Assembly (NCBI GenBank): GCA_022376925.1
Contig: JAIOJX010000005.1
Coordinates: forward strand, 158,859,501-158,923,500
DNA length: 64,000 bases
Source: Tragulus kanchil
Taxonomy: Eukaryota > Chordata > Mammalia > Artiodactyla > Tragulidae
Reading direction: 5' to 3'
The position numbers and the translations under genes are program-made. Numbering within the stretch: the first letter of the stretch is position 1; each line of letters begins with the position of its first letter. Below the pieces are notes generated by a model. That model did no database searches and was not told the origin of the DNA. It saw only the letters and a program-made list of their open reading frames with translations. This document shows positions 1 through 10,890 of this stretch, one piece after another.

Positions 1-182
1 CTTCTCATTGCAGTGACTTCTCATGCTGCGGAGCACAGGCACTAGGCTCACGAGCTTCAGGAGCTGTGGCACACAGGCTTAGCTGCCTGGACGTATGTGC
101 AATCTTTCCAGACCAGGGATCAAACCCGTGTCTCCTGCATTGGCAGGCAGATTTTTAACCACTGCACCTCCAGGGAAGTCCT
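1..182 (-). mobile_element. CHR-type tRNA-Glu-derived SINE, antisense, cut by window edge
   Basis: Read on the minus strand this starts near 181 with the SINE head (here as its complement, 'ccagggaagtcc') and carries the B-box complement 'gggatcaaaccc'. The body 'cttctcattgcagtgacttc' is the typical antisense form of the long cetartiodactyl tRNA-Glu SINE. The tail lies outside the window. Confidence 0.85.
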
Positions 183-534
183 GGAGGGGCTTGTTTAAGG
201 GAGGGACCCTGAAGCAGAAACTACATCAGCTCCATGGAGAATCCATCTCCACCTGTGAACTGTGAATCCCGAGGGGCCAGCCATCTCTGTGGGTTTTGAG
301 GACCCTGAGCATCCTCACTCCTGACCCCTCCATTCCGCACCCCCAAGACTTCTCTTTTTGCTGGTTAAACACAGCCAGTGCTTTCTATGGTTTCTCACAC
401 ACAGGTCTCTAGTTCCTGCCTGACCTGGTAGAGATTTGTTTACATCTGTTTAAAAGGATCCAGAACTGAGTGGCAGGCTCCCAATTCCCTTGCATGGCCT
501 GGGGGCCAGGGTGTCACAACCAGGCACTGCTCCA
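183..534. other. Non-repetitive intergenic DNA, no gene seen
   Basis: No splice-bounded open frame, promoter or RNA gene can be supported. The part from 384 on is the start of duplication D1. Confidence 0.5.
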
Positions 535-670
535 GCCTTCATTCAAGGATTAATTTGGCAGCTCTTTCTGAGCACTTTGCCTGAGCCAGGCCCTGAGGGA
601 GGCCCTGGGGATCCGGAGAGAAAATAGGAGGGATCCCCCCTCAGGGAGCTCACCCCCTCCACTTACAGAG
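535..670 (-). mobile_element. L2 LINE 3' end, antisense
   Basis: The order 'attcaaggatt', 'gagcactttgcctgagccagg', 'ccctggggat' and 'cagggagctcac' matches the reverse complement of the L2 3' tail (a CATTCA tail, then the size-of-transcript motif). It is an old, degraded copy. The same element reappears at 1645-1780 because of D1. Confidence 0.6.
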
Positions 671-1495
671 CTGCAGTTGTAAAGTGACGACTCCCACCCT
701 ATCCCGTTCCCACAAAGTTAGCTTTTGGCCCCCACTGCAGGGAGCCCAAGGCTGCCACAGATGCTTGACTCATTCCATCTTATTATGTTTCCTCCACTTG
801 GCCATGCTGCCAAAATCATTTTGGATCTTGCTTCCATCGTGCCCCGTTCTCCCCGCTCCCTCCCAGCTCCGTGTCATCCGTGACTGCGATAAGCCTGCCT
901 GTTATATCTTCATTGCAGCCCCTGGTAACTGTGCTGGGACACTGAGGACAAGGACAGAGCCTGAAGGCACTAGAAGTTTCCCTCCAGGTGGACACGGATT
1001 CCTTAATTAGCTTCCTTTGGGGACAGTGGTTCAATCCACCTAACGACATGGTCACCCAGCCGTATGTGTCCATCTTGTTCACAAAAACATCACACGACAC
1101 CTAGTCACGTGCCTCAGCCAAGTCCAGACACACCGCGGCTGACACAGTTTCCTTTCTGTCCGTCTGGCAACCTTGTCAAGAAGAGTGTGTTCTGTTCTCC
1201 ACTTGCTGTCGCCACACTTTTAAAAAAATCTTTTTCCTGAAGCCTGTATTCAGAAAAGGCCCCCAGTCACGAGTGTCCAGTTTGACAGTTTTTCACAATT
1301 GACACACGGTGTCATTGGCACCCGGATGAAGGAATGGAGGGATACAGGAGGTCTGAAGGCACCCTGCATTTCTATTTCTCGTTACGTCCCCGGGCCAAGA
1401 GTAATTATCTTATGACTTCTAACACCATAGATGAGCTTCTTCCATTTTTGAACTTTGTATGAGGTGGGATTTCACATAAGCTGTTTCATTATCAG
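671..1495. other. Unique intergenic DNA
   Basis: I see no gene, SINE or structural RNA. The 108-codon plus-strand and 94-codon minus-strand frames lack any recognisable domain and overlap each other, so they are treated as chance. Repeated at 1781-2600 by D1. Confidence 0.5.
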
Positions 1496-1644
1496 TCTAT
1501 GGTTTCTCACACAGGTCTCTAGTTCCTGCCTGACCTGGTAGAGATTTGTTTACATCTGTTTAAAAGGATCCAGAACTGAGTGGCAGGCTCCCAATTCCCT
1601 TGCATGGCCTGGGGGCCAGGGTGTCACAACCAGGCACTGCTCCA

Positions 1645-1780
1645 GCCTTCATTCAAGGATTAATTTGGCAGCTCTTTCTGAGCACTTTGCCTGAGCCAGG
1701 CCCTGAGGGAGGCCCTGGGGATCCGGAGAGAAAATAGGAGGGATCCCCCCTCAGGGAGCTCACCCCCTCCACTTACAGAG
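1645..1780 (-). mobile_element. L2 3' end, antisense (D1 second copy)
   Basis: Same bases as the L2 relic at 535-670, carried by the D1 duplication. Confidence 0.6.
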
Positions 1781-2640
1781 CTGCAGTTGTAAAGTGACGA
1801 CTCCCACCCTATCCCGTTCCCACAAAGTTAGCTTTTGGCCCCCACTGCAGGGAGCCCAAGGCTGCCACAGATGCTTGACTCATTCCATCTTATTATGTTT
1901 CCTCCACTTGGCCATGCTGCCAAAATCATTTTGGATCTTGCTTCCATCGTGCCCCGTTCTCCCCGCTCCCTCCCAGCTCCGTGTCATCCGTGACTGCGAT
2001 AAGCCTGCCTGTTATATCTTCATTGCAGCCCCTGGTAACTGTGCTGGGACACTGAGGACAAGGACAGAGCCTGAAGGCACTAGAAGTTTCCCTCCAGGTG
2101 GACACGGATTCCTTAATTAGCTTCCTTTGGGGACAGTGGTTCAATCCACCTAACGACATGGTCACCCAGCCGTATGTGTCCATCTTGTTCACAAAAACAT
2201 CACACGACACCTAGTCACGTGCCTCAGCCAAGTCCAGACACACCGCGGCTGACACAGTTTCCTTTCTGTCCGTCTGGCAACCTTGTCAAGAAGAGTGTGT
2301 TCTGTTCTCCACTTGCTGTCGCCACACTTTTAAAAAAATCTTTTTCCTGAAGCCTGTATTCAGAAAAGGCCCCCAGTCACGAGTGTCCAGTTTGACAGTT
2401 TTTCACAATTGACACACGGTGTCATTGGCACCCGGATGAAGGAATGGAGGGATACAGGAGGTCTGAAGGCACCCTGCATTTCTATTTCTCGTTACGTCCC
2501 CGGGCCAAGAGTAATTATCTTATGACTTCTAACACCATAGATGAGCTTCTTCCATTTTTGAACTTTGTATGAGTGGGATCACATAAGCTGTTTTCATTAG
2601 TCTCTAGTTTCCTTGGCCCAGCATTATCCGTGAGATTCCT

Positions 2641-2772
2641 TGGCTTTTTTTTTTTATCCTGCCATGTCTCATAGCCTGTGGCATCTTAGTTCCCTGACCA
2701 GGGGTAAAACAGGGGGCCCTGAACAGTAAGAATGCAGAGTCCTAACCATTGGTCACCAGGGAATTTCCTGTA
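2641..2772 (-). mobile_element. Degenerate CHR-type SINE, antisense
   Basis: A T-run (complement of the A tail) is followed by 'cttagttccctgaccagggg' and a degraded head 'caccagggaattt'. Short and diverged compared with the other SINEs here. Confidence 0.65.
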
Positions 2773-2916
2773 GTAATCTCATGGATGCTTAATACGCCGT
2801 CACAGGAGTAAAGCGCTATTGACTTATCTATCCTACTGCTGATGATTAGCATTGCCTCCAGCAGAGGCTATGATGAGCAATGTTGCTAGAAGCACTCTAC
2901 TATTTATAATTTAGTG

Positions 2917-3008
2917 CACATGTGCATTGCTGTTTGGTCACCCAGTCGTGTCTGATTCTTTGGGACCCCATGGACTGCAGCACGCCACGCCTCCCTGTCC
3001 CTCACTCA
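2917..3008 (-). mobile_element. BovB / ART2A 3' end fragment, antisense
   Basis: 'gtcacccagtcgtgtctgat' and 'ggactgcagcacgccacgcc' are the reverse complement of the ruminant BovB/ART2A 3' tail. Only about 90 bp is present. Confidence 0.75.
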
Positions 3009-3375
3009 TATTTTAACCCTATTCCTAGGGGTGGAACCTTTGGGTCATGATGTATGCATTGTGTAGATTTAGCCAAACAGTTTTGGAAAGCAGACGTACC
3101 ACTGTACACTCCCACTAAAAATATGTGAACCTCCTCACCAACATTTGATATTGTCAGTCTTTTAAATTTTATCTCTTCCCTGGGCCTGAAGCGCTATCTC
3201 ATTGAATTTGCATTTCCTTGATGACTAGTGGTGTGGAGCACCTTTTCATGGGCTTATTGGCCATTTGGATGGTCTCTTTTGTGAAGTGTCTGTTTAAATC
3301 TCTCGCTCATTTTTCTATTGGGTTGTCTGCCTTTTTCGTACTGATCTGCTGTAGTTTGTTTTTTATATTCTAGAT
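3009..3375 (-). mobile_element. L1 LINE 3' region relic, antisense
   Basis: The run of motifs 'cactcccactaaaaatatg', 'tcctcaccaacatttg', 'gcatttccttgatgacta' and 'catgggcttattggccattt' is the well-known antisense signature of old mammalian L1 3' sequence. It is heavily diverged and non-coding. Confidence 0.8.
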
Positions 3376-3541
3376 GTGCACTGACTCAGCTCTTAACCTC
3401 AGCCAATTATTTTTGCAAATGACTGCATTTTGTCCTGGGAGGGAAGGAGTATCCCTTTAGTGGGAAGCCACGTCATCGTCGGGCTGGTGATTTCAGTTGT
3501 CATTCATGTTAGTGATCAGCCCCCTGTTGCTCTTTTTTTTT

Positions 3542-3702
3542 TGAAATTTTATTTCTTGATTTGGCTGCACAGGCATCTTAGTTGTGGTATGCAGGATCTT
3601 TAGTTGTGAATGTGGGATCTAGTTCCCCAACCAGGGATAGAACCTGGGCCCCCTGCATTGAGAGCACAGAGTCCCCGCCACTGGACCACCAGGGAAGTCT
3701 CC
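3542..3702 (-). mobile_element. CHR-type SINE, antisense
   Basis: The head complement 'ccaccagggaagtctccc' is at the right end, the B-box complement is 'agggatagaacctgg', and the T-rich tail is at the left. Confidence 0.85.
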
Positions 3703-3834
3703 CTCTGCTTGCCGTTGTTCTTGAAAAGTGGTCCAGGTGTGTGGGACCACGTGTTGAAGGGAACAAGGCAAAAAGGGCAGGCCCGATAGCCTGGGTGAGA
3801 TTCCTTGTCAGAAATCCTGAACTTGGGTGACTGG

Positions 3835-3970
3835 CCTCACCACTTCTGAGAGTGTGGTACTAGAGAAGTCACTTAGCCTTTCTAAGCATCTATGCCCTCT
3901 TCATGGAAATACAGATAATAGTACCCATTTCACAGGGTTTCCTGAGGTTAAATAAGAAAACAGTTTATCA
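3835..3970 (+). mobile_element. MIR SINE relic
   Basis: 'agaagtcacttagcctttct', 'tagtacccatttcacagggt' and 'gaggttaaataag' follow the MIR consensus in order. Repeated at 4967-5102 by D2. Confidence 0.7.
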
Positions 3971-4095
3971 AATGTAATATTCTATATAAATGTTAATTAT
4001 GTCTTAGAGTTGGGAGGACCTCATGAATCTGGCTTAATATAGTAGCTGCCCAATAAATGTGCATTATTGAGTGCCTGACATATACCAAGTAGGCT

Positions 4096-4212
4096 CTGAT
4101 GTCAGATTACCTAGTTCACAAACCAGTTCCACCACTTACTAGCAGTGTGTCATTAGGCAAGTTGAGTAGCACCTCTTGTGCTTCAGTTTCCATATCTGTA
4201 AACAGGGATTTG
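4096..4212 (+). mobile_element. MIR SINE relic
   Basis: 'ccaccacttactagcagtgt' followed by 'ttcagtttccatatctgtaa' is the MIR core and 3' part. Repeated at 5228-5344 by D2. Confidence 0.7.
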
Positions 4213-4214
4213 TA

Positions 4215-4335
4215 AATGTGTGCACGTGCTCAGTCGTTCTTTGTGACCCCATGAACTGTATCCTGCCAGGCTTCTCTATCCATGGAACTTTCCAGGCGAG
4301 AATACTGGACTGGGTAGCCATGCCCTCCTCCAGAA
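4215..4335 (-). mobile_element. Bov-tA SINE, antisense, truncated
   Basis: 'gtgctcagtcgttctttgtg' through 'gcgagaatactggactgggt' is the reverse complement of the Bov-tA tail. The tRNA-like head is missing. Repeated at 5347-5467 by D2. Confidence 0.8.
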
Positions 4336-4673
4336 GTAAATAGGGATAGGATAGTACTAATCACATGACATCCATACCTGAATTCAATGAGATCATTTAT
4401 GTAAAGACCTATACCAGGCTCACAAAAAAAGCACATAAATGTTTTTGAACAAATTTACATTTTGCAATCAGGATTCGGTATGTTTAGTTTGTTTTTTATA
4501 TTCTAGATGTGCACTGACTCAGCTCTTAACCTCAGCCAATTATTTTTGCAAATGACTGCATTTTGTCCTGGGAGGGAAGGAGTATCCTTTAGTGGGAAGC
4601 CACGTCATCGTCGGGCTGGTGATTTCAGTTGTCATTCATGTTAGTGATCAGCCCCCTGTTGCTCTTTTTTTTT

Positions 4674-4834
4674 TGAAATTTTATTTCTTGATTTGGCTGC
4701 ACAGGCATCTTAGTTGTGGTATGCAGGATCTTTAGTTGTGAATGTGGGATCTAGTTCCCCAACCAGGGATAGAACCTGGGCCCCCTGCATTGAGAGCACA
4801 GAGTCCCCGCCACTGGACCACCAGGGAAGTCTCC
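4674..4834 (-). mobile_element. CHR-type SINE, antisense (D2 second copy)
   Basis: Same element as 3542-3702, duplicated with D2. Confidence 0.85.
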
Positions 4835-5346
4835 CTCTGCTTGCCGTTGTTCTTGAAAAGTGGTCCAGGTGTGTGGGACCACGTGTTGAAGGGAACAAGG
4901 CAAAAAGGGCAGGCCCGATAGCCTGGGTGAGATTCCTTGTCAGAAATCCTGAACTTGGGTGACTGGCCTCACCACTTCTGAGAGTGTGGTACTAGAGAAG
5001 TCACTTAGCCTTTCTAAGCATCTATGCCCTCTTCATGGAAATACAGATAATAGTACCCATTTCACAGGGTTTCCTGAGGTTAAATAAGAAAACAGTTTAT
5101 CAAATGTAATATTCTATATAAATGTTAATTATGTCTTAGAGTTGGGAGGACCTCATGAATCTGGCTTAATATAGTAGCTGCCCAATAAATGTGCATTATT
5201 GAGTGCCTGACATATACCAAGTAGGCTCTGATGTCAGATTACCTAGTTCACAAACCAGTTCCACCACTTACTAGCAGTGTGTCATTAGGCAAGTTGAGTA
5301 GCACCTCTTGTGCTTCAGTTTCCATATCTGTAAACAGGGATTTGTA

Positions 5347-5467
5347 AATGTGTGCACGTGCTCAGTCGTTCTTTGTGACCCCATGAACTGTATCCTGCCA
5401 GGCTTCTCTATCCATGGAACTTTCCAGGCGAGAATACTGGACTGGGTAGCCATGCCCTCCTCCAGAA
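5347..5467 (-). mobile_element. Bov-tA SINE, antisense (D2 second copy)
   Basis: Same element as 4215-4335, duplicated with D2. Confidence 0.8.
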
Positions 5468-5596
5468 GTAAATAGGGATAGGATAGTACTAATCACATGA
5501 CATCCATACCTGAATTCAATGAGATCATTTATGTAAAGACCTATACCAGGCTCACAGAAAGCACATAAATGTTAACATTACATTTGCAATCAGGAC

Positions 5597-6480
5597 CTCG
5601 CCTATGTGCTCTCACATTTTCATCCAATGAAGCAAAGTGTATGTTATCATTTCCATTTTGCAGACGAGAAGAGGGTAAGTGAAACGCCAAAGTCACTTGA
5701 CTGGTAAGTAACCCAGGTGAGGTTTGAACTCAGGACTCTGGATATGCCACAGTCCAGTGCATCTTACTGGGGTTACATTCAGCTCATATTTGTCTATCCT
5801 ATTTCTGGGGCCATCAGGAAAGCCTCATCAAAGGCCTCCCTGGATTTTTTCAGGGTTGGGGAGGGGATAAAAGAGGCCTGAGCCCCTGGATGCCCCAAGG
5901 GTGCTAGGCCTGGTGTGCTGAGAGGGGCTGAGGAGGTGAGGTTGGTGAGTTCAAAGGCCGAGCTACAGAGCCACGGGGGCAGGAGTTCTGCATAGGGGGC
6001 TCTCCTGAACCCCAGGCCAGCCACCCCGGGATGGCCCCGGAGCTTTCTGTAATGATCCTGCCGCATGGCTGGACAGAGACTTATGACTCCCAGTGGCTGG
6101 GCGCTGCCTCTGGCTTGTCCTCTCTGCTTATTTATCACATTTGTCCCTCTGGAGAGGCAGGGCCATCGCTTACACTGTCCACAACAGGGAACACAATAGA
6201 ACCAGTTCTATAGGAGGCCCTGAGCCTGCCCCCTTCACTGAGGGCAGAGGGGGCAGAGGGGCTCTCTGGGATGGGTTGGGGGTGGGGCAAGGCAGCAGAG
6301 GCAATGCCAGCCTGAATCCCACTTCCCAGGAGGCCTCCATCTCCTGCTGCATGGCCAGGACTGCAGTGTGGGACACCACTCCCTCTGCCATGGCTAAGGT
6401 GGCTCTAACGGCATTCTGAGATCCACTCCTGCCCGCTCGGGCACTGCCACCTCCAGTAAACTGAACACCATCACCGTCAT
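5597..6480. other. GC-richer unique DNA with an antisense MIR relic
   Basis: 5610-5740 reads as an antisense MIR ('catttccattttgcagacga', then 'ggtttgaactcaggactctgg'). The rest is unique and contains overlapping chance frames on both strands (60-114 codons) with no domain, splice or promoter support. Confidence 0.5.
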
Positions 6481-6575
6481 GCGGAGGCAGTCAGCACACC
6501 ATCACCATCACTGTCACCACCGTCACCACCATCACCGCCATCACCATCACCACCATCACCGCCATGATCAGCAAC
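6481..6575. repeat. Imperfect CAC/CAT/CGC trinucleotide microsatellite
   Basis: A run of 'accatcaccatcac' and 'accgccatcaccatcaccac' units with interruptions by CGT and CGC triplets. Confidence 0.9.
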
Positions 6576-6941
6576 AGGAAGGTAGTTACCAGCCTGCCTT
6601 CACTACCCACTTCAGCTTGGCTCCAAAAACAAGGTGGTTAGAAATTTTGTAGCTGTTTCCATTTCCACCCCTGACTTGTCTCTCTGGAACCTCCTTGGCT
6701 CCTAGAAGTAGCATCCTTCTTGTGTGACTTTCCTGGTTCTGTGATGACAGTGGGACTATGAGGGGAGCTCAGCTCTAGACAGACTGGACCTTGAACTCCT
6801 CTGTGCCACATGACAAGATGAGAGGCACAGAGCCAGTCCCACACTTCCCTGTTCCTCAGTAGCCTGCCTGTAAAGAGAGGAGAGGACAGTTCACCACACT
6901 AGATTATGGTAGGGATAACGGGGAAATGTCGGACACATAGT

Positions 6942-7145
6942 AGGTGCTCAGTGGTGAAGAATCCACGGGTCAATGCAGGAAACTCCAGAGATGCCGGTTC
7001 AATCCCTGGATTAGGAAGGAGGAGGAAATGGAACACTCTCCAGTGTTCTTGCCTGCAAAAATCCCAAGGACAGAGGAGCCTAGTGGGCTACAGTCCATGA
7101 GGTTGCAAAGAGTGGGACATGACTAAGCAACTAAGCATGCATGCA
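6942..7145 (+). mobile_element. Bov-tA SINE
   Basis: Diverged head 'gctcagtggtgaagaatcca', B box 'ggttcaatccctgg', tail 'cagtgttcttgcctgc' and 'gggacatgactaagcaac'. Confidence 0.85.
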
Positions 7146-7197
7146 CAGGTGCTCAATATGTGGCCTGTGAAATGATGATCCCAGTTGTACTATTCCT

Positions 7198-7390
7198 GGG
7201 ACTTCCCTGGGGGTCCAGTGGCTACATCTCCATCCTCTCAATGCAGAGGGCCTGGGTCAGGGCACTCGATCCCACATACTGCAGCAAAGAGTCCAAATGT
7301 GACAACAAAAGTTCTCAATCAACTGAAAATCCTGAATGCTACAGCTAAGACCCAGCAAGCCAAATAAATACAAATAAACATATATATATA
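7198..7390 (+). mobile_element. CHR-type SINE with A/T-rich tail
   Basis: Head 'gggacttccctgggggtcca', then 'ctgggtcagggcactcgatc', 'gctacagctaagacccagca' and a tail running into 'aaataaatac' and (TA)n. Confidence 0.85.
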
Positions 7391-8018
7391 ATTACATTAT
7401 TCCTGGGTGAAACTGCTCTCCTAGATATCAAGTTCCTAAAATGACAGCCTCTGCATGTCTGCCCAGAGAATCTCCTGAATCTCTCCATCCTGGTCAACAA
7501 GCCCAGGATAGTGGCTTCTCTCCTCTTGCTGCCTGACCCAGATTCTGTGAAAACCCAAGTGCCTCACTGAGCAGAGACGGCAGAGTCACATCTTCAGGTC
7601 TCATTGTCCTATTAGGACAACATCAGTGTAAACATTAGTTATTCACAAACCCAATTACATTTTGATTGCTCTGACCCAAGTGAGATTGGGGTTACTCTCA
7701 ATCCACACTTATCTTTAGGCACAAATTTCCTAGGTGTGGGGAGGAGAAAACAGCCTCCTTCTTTCTTCACTGTACCAAAGCATCTTCTCCCAGGTTCCCT
7801 AATTTCTTCTCCTTCCCCCCATGACAGTGGGACTATGAGGGGAGCTCAGCTCTAGACAGACTGGACCTTGAACTCCTCTGTGCCACATGACAAGATGAGA
7901 GGCACAGAGCCAGTCCCACACTTCCCTGTTCCTCAGTAGCCTGCCTGTAAAGAGAGGAGAGGACAGTTCACCACACTAGATTATGGTAGGGATAACGGGG
8001 AAATGTCGGACACATAGT

Positions 8019-8222
8019 AGGTGCTCAGTGGTGAAGAATCCACGGGTCAATGCAGGAAACTCCAGAGATGCCGGTTCAATCCCTGGATTAGGAAGGAGGA
8101 GGAAATGGAACACTCTCCAGTGTTCTTGCCTGCAAAAATCCCAAGGACAGAGGAGCCTAGTGGGCTACAGTCCATGAGGTTGCAAAGAGTGGGACATGAC
8201 TAAGCAACTAAGCATGCATGCA
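8019..8222 (+). mobile_element. Bov-tA SINE (D3 second copy)
   Basis: Same element as 6942-7145. Confidence 0.85.
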
Positions 8223-8274
8223 CAGGTGCTCAATATGTGGCCTGTGAAATGATGATCCCAGTTGTACTATTCCT

Positions 8275-8467
8275 GGGACTTCCCTGGGGGTCCAGTGGCT
8301 ACATCTCCATCCTCTCAATGCAGAGGGCCTGGGTCAGGGCACTCGATCCCACATACTGCAGCAAAGAGTCCAAATGTGACAACAAAAGTTCTCAATCAAC
8401 TGAAAATCCTGAATGCTACAGCTAAGACCCAGCAAGCCAAATAAATACAAATAAACATATATATATA
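8275..8467 (+). mobile_element. CHR-type SINE (D3 second copy)
   Basis: Same element as 7198-7390. Confidence 0.85.
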
Positions 8468-9129
8468 ATTACATTATTCCTGGGTGAAACTGCTCTCCTA
8501 GATATCAAGTTCCTAAAATGACAGCCTCTGCATGTCTGCCCAGAGAATCTCCTGAATCTCTCCATCCTGGTCAACAAGCCCAGGATAGTGGCTTCTCTCC
8601 TCTTGCTGCCTGACCCAGATTCTGTGAAAACCCAAGTGCCTCACTGAGCAGAGACGGCAGAGTCACATCTTCAGGTCTCATTGTCCTATTAGGACAACAT
8701 CAGTGTAAACATTAGTTATTCACAAACCCAATTACATTTTGATTGCTCTGACCCAAGTGAGATTGGGGTTACTCTCAATCCACACTTATCTTTAGGCACA
8801 AATTTCCTAGGTGTGGGGAGGAGAAAACAGCCTCCTTCTTTCTTCACTGTACCAAAGCATCTTCTCCCAGGTTCCCTAATTTCTTCTCCTTCCCTGCTCC
8901 AGAACACAGCCATACCTGGGCCCTCAGCCAGGAAATGGGGAGCAGGAAGGCCTGGGCTAGGGAGAGAGGGGAGCCCAGACGCCTTTGAAATTTCAGTTAG
9001 AGTGAAAGGAGCAGCTCCACCAGGGAAGAGGGTGGGAGAGGACACAAAGGAGGAGCTGCTTGGATTAGGGTGGGAATGGTAAGCTGACCTCCCAATATCA
9101 GGGGCACCATGCCCTTCACTGTCTAGGCT
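8468..9129. other. Unique intergenic DNA
   Basis: No gene or clear repeat. 8468-8894 belongs to D3 copy 2; 8895-9129 is single copy. Confidence 0.45.
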
Positions 9130-9790
9130 ATCATGTTCTAATCTGAGCTCTGGACCCTCACCCCAAAACTGCTACTCCTGGTGTCTTCCCATCTCAGTCA
9201 ATCCCTCCACTTGTTCAGGCTAAAAACCTTGGAGTGGGTCCTGGTTCCCTTACTTCAGCATCAATCCATCTGCAAATCCTGTTGGCTGAACTTAAACCTA
9301 TATCCAGAATGTGGTTGTTTCTCACCACTCCCATTGCTCCCACCCTGATCTAACCACCAGGGCCTCTTGCCTTAACAGTCATTACTATGACTCTTGACCA
9401 TCATAGTCCCCTGAGTGGTCAGTCTCCCACTCCATTATGATCGATTCTCAGCACAGTCACCAGGGTGACCCATTGGAACCATTTGTCCGATCTAGTCGCT
9501 TCACGGCTCTGAAAAGCTGAAGTCCTCAAAATGCTGAGCAGACGGGCTGACCTGGACTCCTGCCTCCCCTCTGACTTGTCTCTACGGCTCTCCCGCTTGC
9601 TCGCTCTGCTTCAGCCACAACGATGCCCAGCACAGCCCTGTCTCCAGCTATTGCACTCGCTGTTCTTGTGCCCAGAAAGCTTTCCTCCCAGAGACCCACA
9701 TGGCATGTTCCTTCATCTCCTTCAGACTTCTGCTCAAATGTCACCTTGTCACTGAAGCCATCTTTGTCCATCAGGTCCCAGCAGAAAACA
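9130..9790 (+). mobile_element. Long L2 LINE 3' relic, sense
   Basis: A run of degraded L2 landmarks in order: 'tccatctgcaaatcctgttg', 'gcacagtcaccagggtgacc', 'cacggctctgaaaagc', 'ctcgctctgcttcagccaca', 'ttgcactcgctgttcttgtg' and 'ttctgctcaaatgtcacctt'. It is about 650 bp, one of the longest ancient LINE pieces here. The small frames inside it (60-92 codons) are remnants or chance, not a gene. Confidence 0.75.
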
Positions 9791-10209
9791 GATGGCACAC
9801 TCAAATTCAGATCCTTCGAGGAGAGTTTACAAAGAGGTGGGCAGTGTGTTTGGAAGCCACGGAGGATGGTGCGGCTAGGCTATGAACAGTGAGGGGCTGT
9901 GACCAGCCCGAGGACAGACGACAGGTGGGGAGATCCATGTGGAGGGAGACGGCCATCATAATAATAAAATCTGGGATGCAGAAAGGATTAAGTGGGAAGA
10001 CAACCTGTTGAGATCCTCGGTGGAGGGACGCAGCCAGCCTGGGTACTCTCCCCTTCCCTTTGATGTGCGGGGCTTCTCATCAGCCAGACTTGACAGAAGC
10101 CAGAGCGCAGGGCGTTCCGGTGGACGGAGAGAAGGATGGTGACTGAGTCTGGAGAGGCAAAGGGAAGTGGTCAGGTCATCACTCATGGACTATTTAAATA
10201 TCACTCCCA
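9791..10209. other. Unique intergenic DNA
   Basis: Nothing recognisable; overlapping 67- and 76-codon frames on opposite strands have no support. Confidence 0.4.
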
Positions 10210-10410
10210 GGGGCTTCCTGGGTGGTCCAGTGGCTAAGACTCCTTGCTCTCAATGCACTCTCGGTCAGGGAACTAGATTTCCACCTGCCGCAACTAAGAG
10301 CTTGCACAGCACAATGAAGATCAAAGATCGACACTGTGCGCTGTAACTAGACCTGGTACAGCCAAATAAAATTATAAAAATAAATATATATAAAATAAAT
10401 AAATATACCT
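10210..10410 (+). mobile_element. CHR-type SINE
   Basis: 'ggcttcctgggtggtccagt' head, 'gtcagggaactagatttcca', 'gtacagccaaataaaa' and an AT-rich tail of 'taaataaatata' type. Confidence 0.85.
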
Positions 10411-10489
10411 CCCAGCACTCCATACCTTTTTCCTTGCTTATTTTCCTATATGCCATTTGTCCCCTTGTAAGATACATGCAATTTTTGTT

Positions 10490-10625
10490 TGTTTATCTTG
10501 ACCCATCAGATTGTACACTTCACGAGGAAAGAAATTTTGTCTGTTTTTGTCCCCTGATGAATCCTCAATGCCTCAAGCAGGGCCTTCAATATCATAAATG
10601 TTCAATCCATGTGTAATGAAGGAGC
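10490..10625 (+). mobile_element. L2 LINE 3' end
   Basis: 'ttgtacacttcacgaggaaa', 'cctcaatgcctcaagcaggg' and 'ataaatgttcaatccatgtg' follow the L2 3' terminus. Confidence 0.65.
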
Positions 10626-10734
10626 AAATGAAAGACTAAAAGAGGGAAGCAGTGTGGGATGGGTCAGGTGAGATCTAATGGGGCCGGAGTCCCCTAGATC
10701 TCCCCCTGGGAATTGCCGTACGTAATGGATAAAG

Positions 10735-10890
10735 AATGCATTTGTTGTTCAAGTAATTGGTAGTAACTGATGGTAATTTCAAGTAATTAAACGCTAATTA
10801 ATTCAATGAGTCAGTAATGTATTTATTTATGGTATCTGTGTTTGTTCCCTTATAAATATTGGTATTACTTTTGTCAGGCAATTAAACTCT
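10735..10890. promoter_or_regulatory. AT-rich unique island, candidate conserved enhancer
   Basis: A non-repetitive block in a GC-richer setting with repeated homeodomain-type cores: 'tcaagtaattgg', 'tcaagtaattaaacgctaat', 'taattcaatgagtcagtaat' and 'ggcaattaaactctgttg'. No open frame. Enhancer function is inferred from composition only. Confidence 0.3.

Larger units (their letters stand above)
384..2600. repeat. D1: abutting direct duplication of about 1.11 kb, junction at 1496
   Basis: Copy 1 is 384-1495 and copy 2 is 1496-2600, with an offset of about 1110 bases. The interior is essentially identical, including an identical 108-codon chance frame at 684 and 1794. Differences sit at the fragment ends: copy 2 starts with one fewer CA ('ctcacacagg' against 'ctcacacacagg'), and copy 1 ends with several indels ('gaggtgggatttcac' against 'gagtgggatcac'). 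This fits an unmerged contig or read overlap, not a biological tandem repeat. Confidence 0.95.
3352..5596. repeat. D2: abutting direct duplication of about 1.13 kb, junction at 4485
   Basis: Copy 1 is 3352-4484 and copy 2 is 4485-5596, offset about 1132. Copy 1 has extra bases close to its right end ('cacaaaaaaagcacataaatgtttttgaac' region, 4422-4450) where copy 2 reads 'cacagaaagcacataaatg'. Copy 2 is one base shorter near its left end ('gtatccttta'). Confidence 0.95.
6744..8894. repeat. D3: abutting direct duplication of about 1.08 kb, junction at 7821
   Basis: Copy 1 is 6744-7820 and copy 2 is 7821-8894, with a constant offset of 1077 bases. No interior mismatch was noticed by eye. Copy 1 ends in a C-run ('ccttcccccc') where copy 2 continues 'ccttccctgctcc'. 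Confidence 0.95.

Noticed and set aside
6935..7145. Possible tRNA gene at SINE heads (A- and B-box-like sequences)
   Set aside because: The tRNA-Glu-like heads are SINE promoters with no intact cloverleaf; the same holds for all CHR-type and Bov-tA elements here.
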